Origin: Pseudomonadota bacterium | GTDB taxonomy: Bacteria; Pseudomonadota; Alphaproteobacteria; Reyranellales; Reyranellaceae | Length of the DNA stretch: 46,022 nt | Assembly (NCBI GenBank): GCA_018240685.1 | Contig: JAFEFG010000029.1 | Location: 1-46,022, forward strand | Direction: 5' to 3' | Shown here: positions 36,677-45,500 of the stretch, one piece after another | Position numbering within the stretch: the stretch's first letter is position 1 | Layout: each line of letters opens with the position of its first letter | Notes under the pieces: generated by a model | The model's input: the letters and a program-made list of their open reading frames with translations, nothing else | The model's database searches: none | Told to the model about the DNA's origin: nothing | Made by a program: the position numbers and the translations under genes

Positions 36677-37540
36677 ATGCGTTCCTTCCTGTTCGTCCCG
36701 GCCGATTCCGAACGCAAGCTCGCCAAGGGCCCGCAGTCCGGCGCCGACGGGCTCATCCTCGACCTCGAGGATTCGGTGGCCCTGGACCGCAAGGCCGTCG
36801 CCCGGGACATGGCGCTCGCCTATCTGCGCTCGGCGGCGCGGACAGGCGGTCCCAAGCTCTACGTTCGCGTCAATGCGCTCGACACCGGCCTGACCCTGGC
36901 CGATCTCGCCGTCGTGATGCAGGGCAGGCCCGACGGCATCGTGTTCCCCAAGTGTATCGGTCAGCGCGACCTCGATCTGCTTGCAACTTATCTCGACGCG
37001 CTGGAGGCTCGCGAGGGCATCGCGGCCGGTGCGACCCGCATCCTGACCATCGCCACCGAAAGTGCAGCCGCCGTGCTAGCGCTGACGGCCGCGCCCGCGA
37101 AGCACGCGCGCCTGATGGGCCATTCCTGGGGCGGCGAGGATCTGATGGCCGACCTCGGCGCGCTGGCCAAAGGGCCGGCGCCGGGAGTCTATGACGACAC
37201 CTTCAAGTTGGCGCGGACCATCAACCTGATGGCATCGGTTGCCGCCGGCGTCACGGCCTACGACACCGTCTATCCCGACATCAAGAATGTAGAAGGCCTG
37301 CGGGCGGAGGCCCAGGACGCCCGCCGGATGGGCTACGGCGGCAAGATCGCCATCCACCCCGACCAAGTGGCGATCATCCACGAGGTTTTCACGCCGTCCG
37401 CGCAGGAGGTCGATTGGGCCAAGCGCGTCGTGGCGACATTCGAAGGCAATCCGAGCGCAGGCGTGCTCACGCTGGATGGCAAGATGCTCGACAAGCCCCA
37501 CCTGGTTCTCGCCCGGCGCCTGCTCGCGCGGGCAGGATGA
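36677..37540 (+). CDS. HpcH/HpaI (CitE-like) acyl-CoA lyase
   Basis: The 287-residue protein is of the CitE/malyl-CoA lyase superfamily: FLFVPADSERKLAKG, GADGLILDLEDSVALDRK with the metal-binding Asp/Glu residues, YVRVNALDTG, GIVFPKC, and the Glu-containing TIATESAAAVL. MGHSWGGEDLMADLG and GYGGKIAIHPDQV complete the family pattern. It should split a beta-hydroxyacyl-CoA such as citramalyl-CoA or malyl-CoA into two parts. It lies 16 bases after the MaoC gene and its stop overlaps the ATG of the next gene (ATGA). The exact substrate is not determined. Confidence 0.88.
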   Translation: MRSFLFVPADSERKLAKGPQSGADGLILDLEDSVALDRKAVARDMALAYLRSAARTGGPKLYVRVNALDTGLTLADLAVVMQGRPDGIVFPKCIGQRDLDLLATYLDALEAREGIAAGATRILTIATESAAAVLALTAAPAKHARLMGHSWGGEDLMADLGALAKGPAPGVYDDTFKLARTINLMASVAAGVTAYDTVYPDIKNVEGLRAEAQDARRMGYGGKIAIHPDQVAIIHEVFTPSAQEVDWAKRVVATFEGNPSAGVLTLDGKMLDKPHLVLARRLLARAG

Positions 37541-38148
37541 GCGACGGCGGCACGCTTCTGCCGGTCCTCGAGCGGCTGTTCGCCGGGCCGCGCGAGTCGC
37601 GGCTGACGCTCGACGCCTTCTTCGCTGGGCTGGAGATGCGTTCCTATGCCTTCGTCATCGCCGCCCTGAGCCTGCCGAACTGCGTGCCCACGGGCATACC
37701 GCTGCTTTCGACCGTGACGGGGGTGCCCATGCTCCTGCTCGTGGCGCAGGCCGCGATGGGCCGCTCGACACCGACCCTGCCCCGCTTCCTCGGAGCGCGC
37801 ACCCTGCCGCGGGGCCGGCTGCAGGACTGCCTGGCCCGCGGCCGCCCCCATATCGAATGGCTCGAGGACATGGTCCATCCACGCCGGGAATGGTGGGTGC
37901 GCGGAACGCGTCGGCGCGCGCTGCAGGCCGCGTTGACGGTCATGATCGTCGTCCTGGCACTGCCGATCCCGTTCGACAATCTCCTGCCGGCATGGGCGAT
38001 CCTGTTCTTCTGCCTTGCCCTCCTCGAACGCGACGGTGTCATGGCCATGCTGGGCTGGCTGTTCACCATCCTCACGGCGCTGTGGACGGCTTTCCTTCTG
38101 ATCGTCGGCCCACTGGTGGTCATCGGCCTGGCGAAGTCGTTGTTCTAG
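37537..38148 (+). CDS. exoD: ExoD family membrane protein (exopolysaccharide synthesis)
   Basis: The 203-residue protein fits the ExoD family in length and pattern: GGLEMRSYAF-type start (LTLDAFFAGLEMRSYAFVI), then SLPNCVPTGIPLLSTVTGVPM, the conserved membrane-inserted block, followed by hydrophobic helices ALTVMIVVLALPIPF, AWAILFFCLALLERDGV and FLLIVGPLVVIGLA. ExoD of Sinorhizobium affects exopolysaccharide production and alkaline tolerance; its mechanism is unknown. The ATG overlaps the lyase stop, so translation is coupled although the functions seem unrelated. Confidence 0.88.
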   Translation: MSDGGTLLPVLERLFAGPRESRLTLDAFFAGLEMRSYAFVIAALSLPNCVPTGIPLLSTVTGVPMLLLVAQAAMGRSTPTLPRFLGARTLPRGRLQDCLARGRPHIEWLEDMVHPRREWWVRGTRRRALQAALTVMIVVLALPIPFDNLLPAWAILFFCLALLERDGVMAMLGWLFTILTALWTAFLLIVGPLVVIGLAKSLF

Positions 38149-38169
38149 AAACCTGCGAGGGAATTGCTC

Positions 38170-38979
38170 ATGGTGTTGCGTGGTGTCGCGTTGGGAGTCC
38201 TTGTCGCCGGCCTGGTGGCGGCGAACGCCGAGGCTCGGGTGATCTGCACCGCCGTCGCCGATGCCGCGACGGGCAAGACGCTCCGGGAACAGGGCGATTG
38301 CGGCCAGCGCGTCACGCCCGCCTCGACGTTCAAGGTGGCCATCAGCCTCATGGGCTACGATTCGGGATTCCTGCAGGACGAACACACACCGGCCCTGCCG
38401 TTCAAGCGAGGCTATGTCGACTGGCAGCCTGCCTGGCGGCAGACGACCGATCCCACGAACTGGATCAAGTACTCGGTCGTCTGGTACTCGCAGCAGGTGA
38501 CGCAATCGCTGGGCGAGACCCGGTTCCAGAACTACATCTCGGCCTTTCACTACGGCAACGAGGACGTGTCCGGCGACCGCGGCAAGCACAACGGGCTCAC
38601 GCGGGCATGGTTGAGTTCGTCCCTGAAGATCTCGCCGCGGGAACAGCTCGCCTTCCTGGGCAGTGTCGCCACGCGGCAGCTGCCCCTGTCGGCACATGCC
38701 TTCGACATGACCGACCGGATCACCGAAGTCGCCGCCCTGCCCGGCGGCTGGACGGTCCACGGCAAGACCGGCAGCGGCGCGCCCCTCGCCAGCGACGGCT
38801 CGCGCGACGAAGCCCACGCTTATGGGTGGTTCGTCGGCTGGGCGACGAACGGCACGCGCACGATCGTGTTCGCCCGCCTGATCCAGGACGAGAAGAAGGA
38901 GAGCGAATCAGGCGGCCTGCGCGCCCGCACCACCCTGATGAACGAGCTTCCCTCGCTTCTGGGCAAGCTCGCCGAATGA
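38170..38979 (+). CDS. Class D (OXA-type) beta-lactamase
   Basis: The 269-residue protein has an N-terminal signal peptide (hydrophobic GVALGVLVAGLVAA ending in an ANAEA cleavage context). All class D motifs are intact: the catalytic Ser52 and carboxylatable Lys55 in ASTFK, SVV in KYSVVWYSQ, YGN in FHYGNEDVSGD, Trp in AWLSSSLKISP, and KTG in VHGKTGSG. Cys26 and Cys44 flank the segment just before the active site and could form a disulfide. ATG 38170 follows GAGGG; TTG 38164 is an alternative. It hydrolyses beta-lactams in the periplasm; the spectrum is unknown. It looks like a native chromosomal gene, since no mobile element is near. Confidence 0.92.
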   Translation: MVLRGVALGVLVAGLVAANAEARVICTAVADAATGKTLREQGDCGQRVTPASTFKVAISLMGYDSGFLQDEHTPALPFKRGYVDWQPAWRQTTDPTNWIKYSVVWYSQQVTQSLGETRFQNYISAFHYGNEDVSGDRGKHNGLTRAWLSSSLKISPREQLAFLGSVATRQLPLSAHAFDMTDRITEVAALPGGWTVHGKTGSGAPLASDGSRDEAHAYGWFVGWATNGTRTIVFARLIQDEKKESESGGLRARTTLMNELPSLLGKLAE

Positions 38980-38998
38980 CGGCCCGCGTGCGCCGCTC

Positions 38999-40165
38999 TC
39001 AGTAGGAGCGCGGCAGACCGAGCACGTGCTCGGAGACGAAGTTCAGGATCATGTTGGTCGAAATCGGCGCCACCATGTAGAGCCGAGTCTCGCGGAACTT
39101 GCGCTCGATGTCGTACTCCTCGGCGAAGCCGAAGCCGCCGTGGGTCTGCACGCACATGTCGGCGGCGGCCCAGGCCGCCTCGGAGGCGAGCATCTTGGCC
39201 ATATTGGCTTCCGCGCCGCAGGGCAGCCCGGCCTCGTAAAGGGTCGCCGCCTTGCGCACCATGAGGTCGGCGGCCTCGGTCTGCGCATAGGCGCGCGCGA
39301 TGGGGAACTGCACGCCCTGGTTCTGGCCGATCGGCCGGCCGAAGAGCTTGCGCTCCTTGGCATAGTCCGTCGCCTTCTCGATGAACCAGCGCGCATCGCC
39401 GATGCACTCGGCCGAGATCAGGATACGCTCGGCATTCATGCCGCTCAGGATGTAGCGGAAGCCCTGCCCCTCTTCGCCGATCAGGCTCTCCGCCGGAACC
39501 TCCATGTTGTCGAAGAACACTTCGGTGCTGTTGTGGTTCATCATGGTGCGGATCGGTCGGATGGTGAGGCCGTTGCCCAGCGCCTTGCGCATGTCGACCA
39601 GGAACACCGACAGGCCGTCCGTACGCTTCTTGGTCTGCTCGCGCGGCGTCGTGCGCGCCAGCAGCAGCATCAGGTCCGAGTGCTCGGCGCGGCTGGTCCA
39701 CACCTTCTGGCCGTTCACCACATAGGTGCTGTTGTTCTTCTTCACCGCCGTCGTGCGCAGCGCCAGCGTATCGGTGCCGCTCGTGGGCTCGGTCACGCCG
39801 AACGCCTGCAGCCGCAGCTCGCCTCGGGCGATTGCCGGCAGGTAGCGCTGCTTCTGCTCGGGGCTGCCGTGCCGCAGCACGGTGCCCATCGTGTACATCT
39901 GGGCGTGGCAGGCCGCGCCGTTGCAGCCGGCGCGCTGGACCTCCTCCAGGACCGCGGCGGCGGCCGAGATGCCGAGACCCGCCCCGCCATACTCTTCGGG
40001 AATCAGGGTCGCGAGCCAGCCCGCGTCGGTCAGGGCCTTCACGAACTCGGTCGGATAGCCACGCTCGCGATCGAGGTTGCGCCAATAGGCGCCGTCGAAC
40101 TTGAGGCAGAGGGCGCGAACGGCGTCGCGGATTTCAGGGTGCGTCGGCGCGTAGGGATTTTCCAT
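38999..40165 (-). CDS. Acyl-CoA dehydrogenase
   Basis: The 388-residue flavoprotein is of the acyl-CoA dehydrogenase family. It has GWLATLIPEEYGGAGLG early, then FGVTEPTSGTDTLALRT and VVNGQKVWTSRAE in the FAD-binding middle domain, FRYILSGMNAERILIS, RKLFGRPIGQNQGVQFPIA, and CVQTHGGFGFAEEYDIERKFRETR at the C-terminus, where the catalytic Glu would lie. ATG 40165 begins MENPYAPTHPEIRDAVR. It dehydrogenates an acyl-CoA in the matrix-like cytoplasm. It converges with the beta-lactamase (19 bases) and follows the D-glutamate cyclase-like gene on the same strand. Confidence 0.93.
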   Translation of the reverse strand: MENPYAPTHPEIRDAVRALCLKFDGAYWRNLDRERGYPTEFVKALTDAGWLATLIPEEYGGAGLGISAAAAVLEEVQRAGCNGAACHAQMYTMGTVLRHGSPEQKQRYLPAIARGELRLQAFGVTEPTSGTDTLALRTTAVKKNNSTYVVNGQKVWTSRAEHSDLMLLLARTTPREQTKKRTDGLSVFLVDMRKALGNGLTIRPIRTMMNHNSTEVFFDNMEVPAESLIGEEGQGFRYILSGMNAERILISAECIGDARWFIEKATDYAKERKLFGRPIGQNQGVQFPIARAYAQTEAADLMVRKAATLYEAGLPCGAEANMAKMLASEAAWAAADMCVQTHGGFGFAEEYDIERKFRETRLYMVAPISTNMILNFVSEHVLGLPRSY

Positions 40166-40188
40166 GGCGGCGCAACCTAGTCCGCCGC

Positions 40189-41085
40189 CTAGCCCCAGGC
40201 AATGCGCCGCAATTCCTCGATCAGCTTGCCATGGACGTCGGGCCCGAAGCCGTCGACCGTGGCCTCGTTGCGCGCGGTGACGCCGTCGACGGCCCCCGCC
40301 TTCGCCACGATCGCCTTCGTGAGCATGAGGTCCCGTTTCGCGGTCAGAAACCGGTCGATCACCGGCGACCAGTCCGGTCGCACCAGCGCCAACGCAGCCA
40401 TGAGACCGTAGGCCCCCCAGTTCGAGACACCCGCGACCACGAGATGATCGCAGCCGGTGATGCAGGCGATCCGATCGCCGTTCGGAACGGTCCGGGCGAT
40501 CAGGCCGGGCGGCAGCTTGCCCATGCCGATCTCGTTGCCGCCATCGCCAACCGCGATCCGCACCCAGGTTCCTGCCGTGAAGAGATCGTCCAGAGGCGCG
40601 GTCCACGGCGAGACATCGACCCCGCGCATGTTGCGCGGCCGCCCGTCCGCTCCCAGCCCGCAGCGTTCGATCGCGACGGCATGGGTGACGCCCGCCTCCG
40701 TCCAGGCACCAGCTACGCGCTCGATCCCCGGCCGGTCCTCTACCCCGGTCTCGTCGACGACGACGTTCTCGCCGGTCTCATGGACCGCAGCCCTCACCGC
40801 CTCGGCACACGGCGAATCGACGGCGATGCGGGTGGGGATGCCGCACGCGACGAGGCTCGCTGCCAGCAGGGCCGTCCCGACCGGACCGTCCGTCTCGGGC
40901 GCTGCGACGTGATCTCGCGGCACGAAGAATCCCGTAATCAGGCCCACACTCCGGGCGTTCGCCAGCGACTGCGCCGCAGCCTCGAGTTCACCACGGCTGG
41001 CATCGATCAAGGCCTGCGTCTTGCGCCCGACATCGCGGCAAACCAGCGCTTCGACGGCAGCAACCTCATTTTTCCTTCGCAACAT
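40189..41085 (-). CDS. D-glutamate cyclase family protein (DUF4392)
   Basis: The 298-residue protein matches the family that converts D-glutamate to 5-oxo-D-proline: GLITGFFVP near the start, DGPVGTALLAASLVACGIPT, HAVAIERCGLGADGRPRNMRG, and the signature VRIAVGDGGNEIGMGKL. VAGVSNWGAYGLMAAL is also conserved. The ATG at 41085 lies inside the 3' end of the upstream cyclase gene (20-base overlap); a GTG at 41091 is also open. No signal peptide is seen. It suggests turnover of D-glutamate from cell-wall recycling. Confidence 0.85.
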   Translation of the reverse strand: MLRRKNEVAAVEALVCRDVGRKTQALIDASRGELEAAAQSLANARSVGLITGFFVPRDHVAAPETDGPVGTALLAASLVACGIPTRIAVDSPCAEAVRAAVHETGENVVVDETGVEDRPGIERVAGAWTEAGVTHAVAIERCGLGADGRPRNMRGVDVSPWTAPLDDLFTAGTWVRIAVGDGGNEIGMGKLPPGLIARTVPNGDRIACITGCDHLVVAGVSNWGAYGLMAALALVRPDWSPVIDRFLTAKRDLMLTKAIVAKAGAVDGVTARNEATVDGFGPDVHGKLIEELRRIAWG

Positions 41086-43348
41086 ACACACCGTTCCAAT
41101 CCGCCGGCGCGTCCTCGATCAACCCGTCGATGCGCGCCGACATCATGGCGTAATAGCCTTGTTGCCAGCCCGCCGCCTCTGCCGCAGCGACGCACGCGGC
41201 GATCGCCTGCTTGGCCTCGGCGAACCGGCCGGCGCGATAGAGGTCGAGGAACGCCGCCTGCCGATCGGCCAAGGGCCGAAACGCCGGCGCCTGCCGAACA
41301 TCCTCGCCCCCGATCAGGGCGTGGATGCGCTCGGGTTCGGTCTTGCCCTTGACCATGATCAGGTCGAGCTCGAGCGTGGCGAAGCCCGGGACCTGGCGGC
41401 AGGTATTGTCACCGATGATGATGGCGACGCCGTAGGTCTTGCACTGGCCTTCCAACCGCGAGGCCAGGTTCACCTCGTCGCCGAGGCAGGAATAGGTGAA
41501 GCGCTGGTCGGACCCGAAGTTGCCGACCGAGGCCGAGCCGGTATTGAGTCCGATACCGATGGCCACGGGGATATGGGCACGGCCCTCGGCTTCGGCCTCG
41601 GCCTTCCATTCGACGTTGAGCTGCCGGAGTTGTGCCTGCATGCCGAGCGCGGCCTCGCAGGCTCGCGCCGCATGCCCCTCGATCTCGATCGGCGCATTCC
41701 AGAACGCCATGATGGCGTCCCCCATGTATTTGTCGATCGTGCCCCGGTGCGACAGGATCAGGTCGGTCATGGGCGTCAGGAAGCGGTTCATGAAGCGGGT
41801 CAGGCCCTGCGGGTCGAACTGTTCGGAGATCCGCGTGAAGCCGCGCACGTCCGTGAACATGACGGTGATCTCGCGCAGCTCACCGCCGAGCTGCAGCAGC
41901 TTCGGATTGCGGGCGAGCTGCTCGACGACGTCGGGCGACAGGTACATGCCGAAGGCGCCGCGGATCTCCCGCCGGTCACGTTCGGCCCGCACGAAGCTCA
42001 ACGCCGACCCGCTGATATAGATCGCCGCCAGTGTCGCCGAGGGATAGATGGGATCGAACAGCATCCGCGCCTCGGAGAAGGCGAACCAGGGCGCCGCGAT
42101 GCCGAACCCCACGAAGGCCAGCGCCACCAGGCCCATGCTGACGGCCGAAAGGCGCGGCAGCAGCAGCACGAAGGCAAGGCCGATCGCGCCGAGATAGAGG
42201 AACTCCGCGCCATCGGCATAGTCGGGCCGCTCCAGGAAGACCTGGGTCAGCATCTGCTCGGCGAGCTGGGCGTGGATCTCGACGCCGGGAACTGAATCCT
42301 GCAACGGCGTGTTGCGCAGATCCTTGAGGCCGATCGCCGAGGTGCCGATGAACACCACATTGCCCTCGATCCTGTCGGGCGCCACGGTGCCGCTGAGCAC
42401 GTCCTTCGCCGAGACGAAGCGCGAATCGCGATGCCCGCTGTCGTACAGCGCCATGCGGCCGAAGGCATCGGTATCGACGTCGACCTTGCCGACGCGGATG
42501 GACCCGATGCCGGTGCGGGCGCCGAACGACTCCAACCCCTGGGCGCCCGACCAGCGCACCAGGTAGGTCGACGCCTCCTGCGCCACCCGGATCGCCTCGA
42601 TGGCGAGTGCGGGATAAAGGTCCTCGGCGCGCTGCCCGGCGAGGCGGAACAGCATCGGCACGCGGCGGACGATGGCGCCTTCGACCTGCGTCGTCACCGC
42701 GCCGTCACCCTTGGCCGCATCCTCCAGGATCTTCAGGGTCGGCACGGCGCCGGTCTGCTCGGGAATGAACTGCCGGATCAGTTGCGGAACCGCCTTCGCG
42801 TCCTTCTCGCCGCTGTTGTGGGCCACGCCCCACTCGCGCCGCGGCGGCGCCCCCTTGCCGCTGGCGTCGAAGGCGAAGCCCGTGACCACGTTCGACCGCC
42901 CGATCGCCTCGGCCAGAACCTCGTCATTGTCCGGCAGCGACTCCATCATGCGGCGAAGATCGCTGTCGCGGACGGACTCGGGCAGGCTGAGCGCGATTAT
43001 GCCGAACGAGGAGCGGTCCCGCTCGGCGAATACCACGTCGAAGGCGATCACGGCCGCGCCGCCATCCGTGAGCTTGTCGACCAGGGTGGCGATCAGGGTC
43101 CGCGGCCACGGCCATTGGCCGTATTCGGCCAGGGACGCCTCGTCGATGTCGACGATACGGACGGGAACGTCGGCGGGAGCCTCGCGCGGCTTGAGTCGCT
43201 GAAAATTGTCGAAGGCGAAATCCCTCAGCCGCGCGATCCCCGGCGGGTCGGCAATGCGCAGGACCATGGCGTTCAACAGCACGAGGAAAGCCACCACGAC
43301 AGGCGCCCGTGGCCTACTGCCATCGCCAAACAGCCAATTCATGCGCAT
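41066..43348 (-). CDS. CHASE2-domain adenylate/guanylate cyclase (class III)
   Basis: The 760-residue protein has an N-terminal membrane helix (about residues 16-32), an extracytoplasmic CHASE2 domain (about 33-375, with VRIVDIDEASLAEYGQWPWPR and VVFIGTSAIGLKDL), three helices (about 383-450) and a class III cyclase domain. Metal-binding Asp500 (MFTDVRGFT) and Asp544 (YMGDAIMAFW) are present, as are LGDEVNLASRLEG and LIMVKGKTEP. A helical tail (about 705-750) resembles a TPR. It should make cAMP in response to an unknown periplasmic signal. The start MRMNW could also be at 43342. The neighbouring D-glutamate cyclase gene overlaps its stop. Confidence 0.93.
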   Translation of the reverse strand: MRMNWLFGDGSRPRAPVVVAFLVLLNAMVLRIADPPGIARLRDFAFDNFQRLKPREAPADVPVRIVDIDEASLAEYGQWPWPRTLIATLVDKLTDGGAAVIAFDVVFAERDRSSFGIIALSLPESVRDSDLRRMMESLPDNDEVLAEAIGRSNVVTGFAFDASGKGAPPRREWGVAHNSGEKDAKAVPQLIRQFIPEQTGAVPTLKILEDAAKGDGAVTTQVEGAIVRRVPMLFRLAGQRAEDLYPALAIEAIRVAQEASTYLVRWSGAQGLESFGARTGIGSIRVGKVDVDTDAFGRMALYDSGHRDSRFVSAKDVLSGTVAPDRIEGNVVFIGTSAIGLKDLRNTPLQDSVPGVEIHAQLAEQMLTQVFLERPDYADGAEFLYLGAIGLAFVLLLPRLSAVSMGLVALAFVGFGIAAPWFAFSEARMLFDPIYPSATLAAIYISGSALSFVRAERDRREIRGAFGMYLSPDVVEQLARNPKLLQLGGELREITVMFTDVRGFTRISEQFDPQGLTRFMNRFLTPMTDLILSHRGTIDKYMGDAIMAFWNAPIEIEGHAARACEAALGMQAQLRQLNVEWKAEAEAEGRAHIPVAIGIGLNTGSASVGNFGSDQRFTYSCLGDEVNLASRLEGQCKTYGVAIIIGDNTCRQVPGFATLELDLIMVKGKTEPERIHALIGGEDVRQAPAFRPLADRQAAFLDLYRAGRFAEAKQAIAACVAAAEAAGWQQGYYAMMSARIDGLIEDAPADWNGVYVAKEK

Positions 43349-43555
43349 TCGGCGGCCCGAACCTCCCGACGACGATCACTCTAGGGAAGGTCGCCGTCCA
43401 AGCCAAATGGCCAGCTCGAGAGCGGCGTGCTTTTGCCCGCATACATTTTGCGGATATTTATTGCGGCCCCGTCACGGGGGCGCCCGACCGGAAAGCCCGC
43501 CGCGCGGCCAACTCCCGGCATTGACGAACCGGTCCTCGATCCACATCTTGTAGGC

Positions 43556-43891
43556 ATGACCGAGACCAACCCCTTTTCCGTCACTCCGAGCGCGGCCAAG
43601 CGCATCGCTTACCTGGCGTCGAAGGAACCCAAGCCCGTCATGATGCGGGTAGCGGTGCTGGGCGGCGGTTGTTCGGGATTCCAGTACAATTTCTCGTTCG
43701 AGGAGCAGCGCAACGAGGACGACCTCGTCATCGAGCGCGACGGCGCCTCGGTGCTGGTCGACAGCACTTCCCTCGAACTGCTGAAGGGCAGCGAGCTCGA
43801 CTACGTCGAGGAGATGGTCGGCTCGTCGTTCCAGGTGAAGAACCCGAACGCCACCTCGTCCTGCGGCTGCGGCAACTCCTTCAGCGTGTGA
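43556..43891 (+). CDS. erpA: Iron-sulfur cluster insertion protein ErpA
   Basis: The 111-residue A-type carrier has the three conserved cysteines: one in GGGCSGFQY and two in SSCGCGNSFSV at the C-terminus. NPNATSSCGCG is close to the ErpA version. It delivers [Fe-S] clusters to targets, which in this window could include the CoxS subunit, though that is inference. The ATG at 43556 is the obvious family start (MTETNPFSVTPSAAKRI). The 207 bases upstream separate it from the divergent cyclase gene and include an AT-rich stretch near 43441-43468 that may hold promoters. xthA follows after 10 bases. Confidence 0.93.
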   Translation: MTETNPFSVTPSAAKRIAYLASKEPKPVMMRVAVLGGGCSGFQYNFSFEEQRNEDDLVIERDGASVLVDSTSLELLKGSELDYVEEMVGSSFQVKNPNATSSCGCGNSFSV

Positions 43892-43901
43892 CCCTGCCGC
43901 G

Positions 43902-44687
43902 ATGAAGGTCGCGACCTGGAACGTCAATTCCGTCCGCAAGCGGACCGGAAACCTCGTTGCCTGGCTGAAGAAGGCCAGGCCCGACATCGTCGTGCTCCAG
44001 GAGATCAAGGCGCAGGAAGAACAGTTCCCGCGTCTCGAGGTCGAGGCGGCGGGCTACCGCGCCGAGATCGTGGGCCAGAAGGGCTTCAACGGCGTCGCCC
44101 TCCTGTCCCTCCATCCCGTCGAGATAACCGCGCGCGCCCTACCCGATCCGGGCGACGACGGGCAGGCCCGCTACATCGAGGGACGGGTCCAGACCCCGAA
44201 AGGTCCCCTGACGGTCGGCGGCCTCTACCTGCCCAACGGCAACCCGATCCACACCGACAAGTTCGCCTACAAGATCGCCTGGATGGACCGCCTCGCCCAA
44301 CGCGCCCGGACGCTGCTCGCCCAGGAAGAGATGTTCGTGCTGGGCGGCGACTACAATGTCTGTCCCACGGACGTCGACGTCTTCGATCCGGCCGCCTTCG
44401 CCGACGACGCGCTCTGCCAGCCGCAATCGCGGCAGGCCCTGCGCAGCCTGCTGAATCTCGGCCTCACCGACGCCGTCCGCGTCTTCAACGCCGATGGCCC
44501 GCAATATACCTACTGGGACTATCAGGCGGGCGCCTGGCAGAAGGATCACGGCCTGCGCATCGACCACCTGCTGCTGTCGCCCCAGGCGGCCGACCGCCTG
44601 GCAGCGGTCGGCATCGACCGGGAGGAACGCGGCCGGCCCGAGCCGTCGGATCACGTCCCCGTCTGGTGCGAGCTCGAGGTCGACTGA
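43902..44687 (+). CDS. xthA: Exodeoxyribonuclease III (AP endonuclease)
   Basis: The 261-residue enzyme repairs abasic DNA. Motifs are MKVATWNVNSVRKR, DIVVLQEIKAQEEQFP with the metal-binding Glu, GFNGVALLS, LYLPNG, GGDYNVCPTDVDV, and the C-terminal RIDHLLLSP and PSDHVPVW that hold the catalytic Asp and His. Length and order are standard for the ExoIII family. It lies 10 bases after erpA and is probably co-transcribed. Its stop is three bases from the stop of the converging SDR gene, so transcripts probably overlap at their ends. Confidence 0.96.
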   Translation: MKVATWNVNSVRKRTGNLVAWLKKARPDIVVLQEIKAQEEQFPRLEVEAAGYRAEIVGQKGFNGVALLSLHPVEITARALPDPGDDGQARYIEGRVQTPKGPLTVGGLYLPNGNPIHTDKFAYKIAWMDRLAQRARTLLAQEEMFVLGGDYNVCPTDVDVFDPAAFADDALCQPQSRQALRSLLNLGLTDAVRVFNADGPQYTYWDYQAGAWQKDHGLRIDHLLLSPQAADRLAAVGIDREERGRPEPSDHVPVWCELEVD

Positions 44688-44690
44688 CCT

Positions 44691-45458
44691 CTACTCCGCG
44701 CCCGCCCCGATCACGCCGCCGTCGGCGATGATGCACTGGCCGCAGACGAAGGCGCCGGCCTTCGAGGCCAGGAACACCGCCACGCCGCCGATATCGTCGG
44801 GCTGGCCAATGCGCTTCAACGCCGCCTTGCCTTCCTGAGCGCTGCGGATCTGCGGGTTCTCCCACAGCGCGCGGGCGAAGTCGGTCTGGATCAGGCCCGG
44901 AGCGATCGCATTCACGCGGATATTGTGCTTGCCCCATTCCATCGCGAGCGACTTCACCAGCGAGATGTCCGCCGCCTTGCTCATGTTGTAGGCCGCGATG
45001 TGCGCCGAGCCGACGAAGGCGCCGATCGACGAGACGATGATGAAGGCGCCGTCCTTGCGCTCCGCCATCTCCGGCCCGACCATGTTCATCAGCCAGAGAT
45101 TGGACATGACGTTGTTCTGCATGATCTTGGCGAACACGTCCTCCTTCAGTCCGGCGAGCGGGCCGAAATAGGGATTGGAGGCGGCGTTGCAGACCATGAT
45201 GTCGATCTTGCCGTAGGCCTTGCGCGCCGAAGCGACGAGATTCTCGAGCTGCGCCTTGTCGGAGATGCTGGCCGCAACGGCCATCGCTTCGCCGCCCTTG
45301 TCCTTGATTCCCTTCACGACCTCCTCGCACGCCGGAAGCTTGCGGCTGGAGACGACGACCTTGGCGCCATGCGCCGCCATCTGCTCGCAGATCGAGCGGC
45401 CGATGCCTCGGCTGCCGCCAGTCACCACGGCCACCTTGCCGGAAAGGTCGAACATCAT
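44691..45458 (-). CDS. Short-chain dehydrogenase/reductase (SDR)
   Basis: The 255-residue SDR has VTGGSRGIGRSI, VVVSSRK (Ser and Arg suggest NADP preference), VCNAASNPYFGPL in place of the NNAG motif, and the catalytic triad in VSSIGAFVG followed by YNMSKAAD. ADGGVIGAGAE ends the protein. Two adjacent ATG codons occur (45458 and 45455), with GAGGAG a few bases upstream. It is not closely alike to the SDR at 34361-35116 (different NNAG motif). The substrate is unknown, and its neighbours give little help. Confidence 0.92.
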   Translation of the reverse strand: MMFDLSGKVAVVTGGSRGIGRSICEQMAAHGAKVVVSSRKLPACEEVVKGIKDKGGEAMAVAASISDKAQLENLVASARKAYGKIDIMVCNAASNPYFGPLAGLKEDVFAKIMQNNVMSNLWLMNMVGPEMAERKDGAFIIVSSIGAFVGSAHIAAYNMSKAADISLVKSLAMEWGKHNIRVNAIAPGLIQTDFARALWENPQIRSAQEGKAALKRIGQPDDIGGVAVFLASKAGAFVCGQCIIADGGVIGAGAE

Positions 45459-45500
45459 CGGGTCATCTCCTCGTCAACTCGTTCGTGAAGTGCGGCGACC

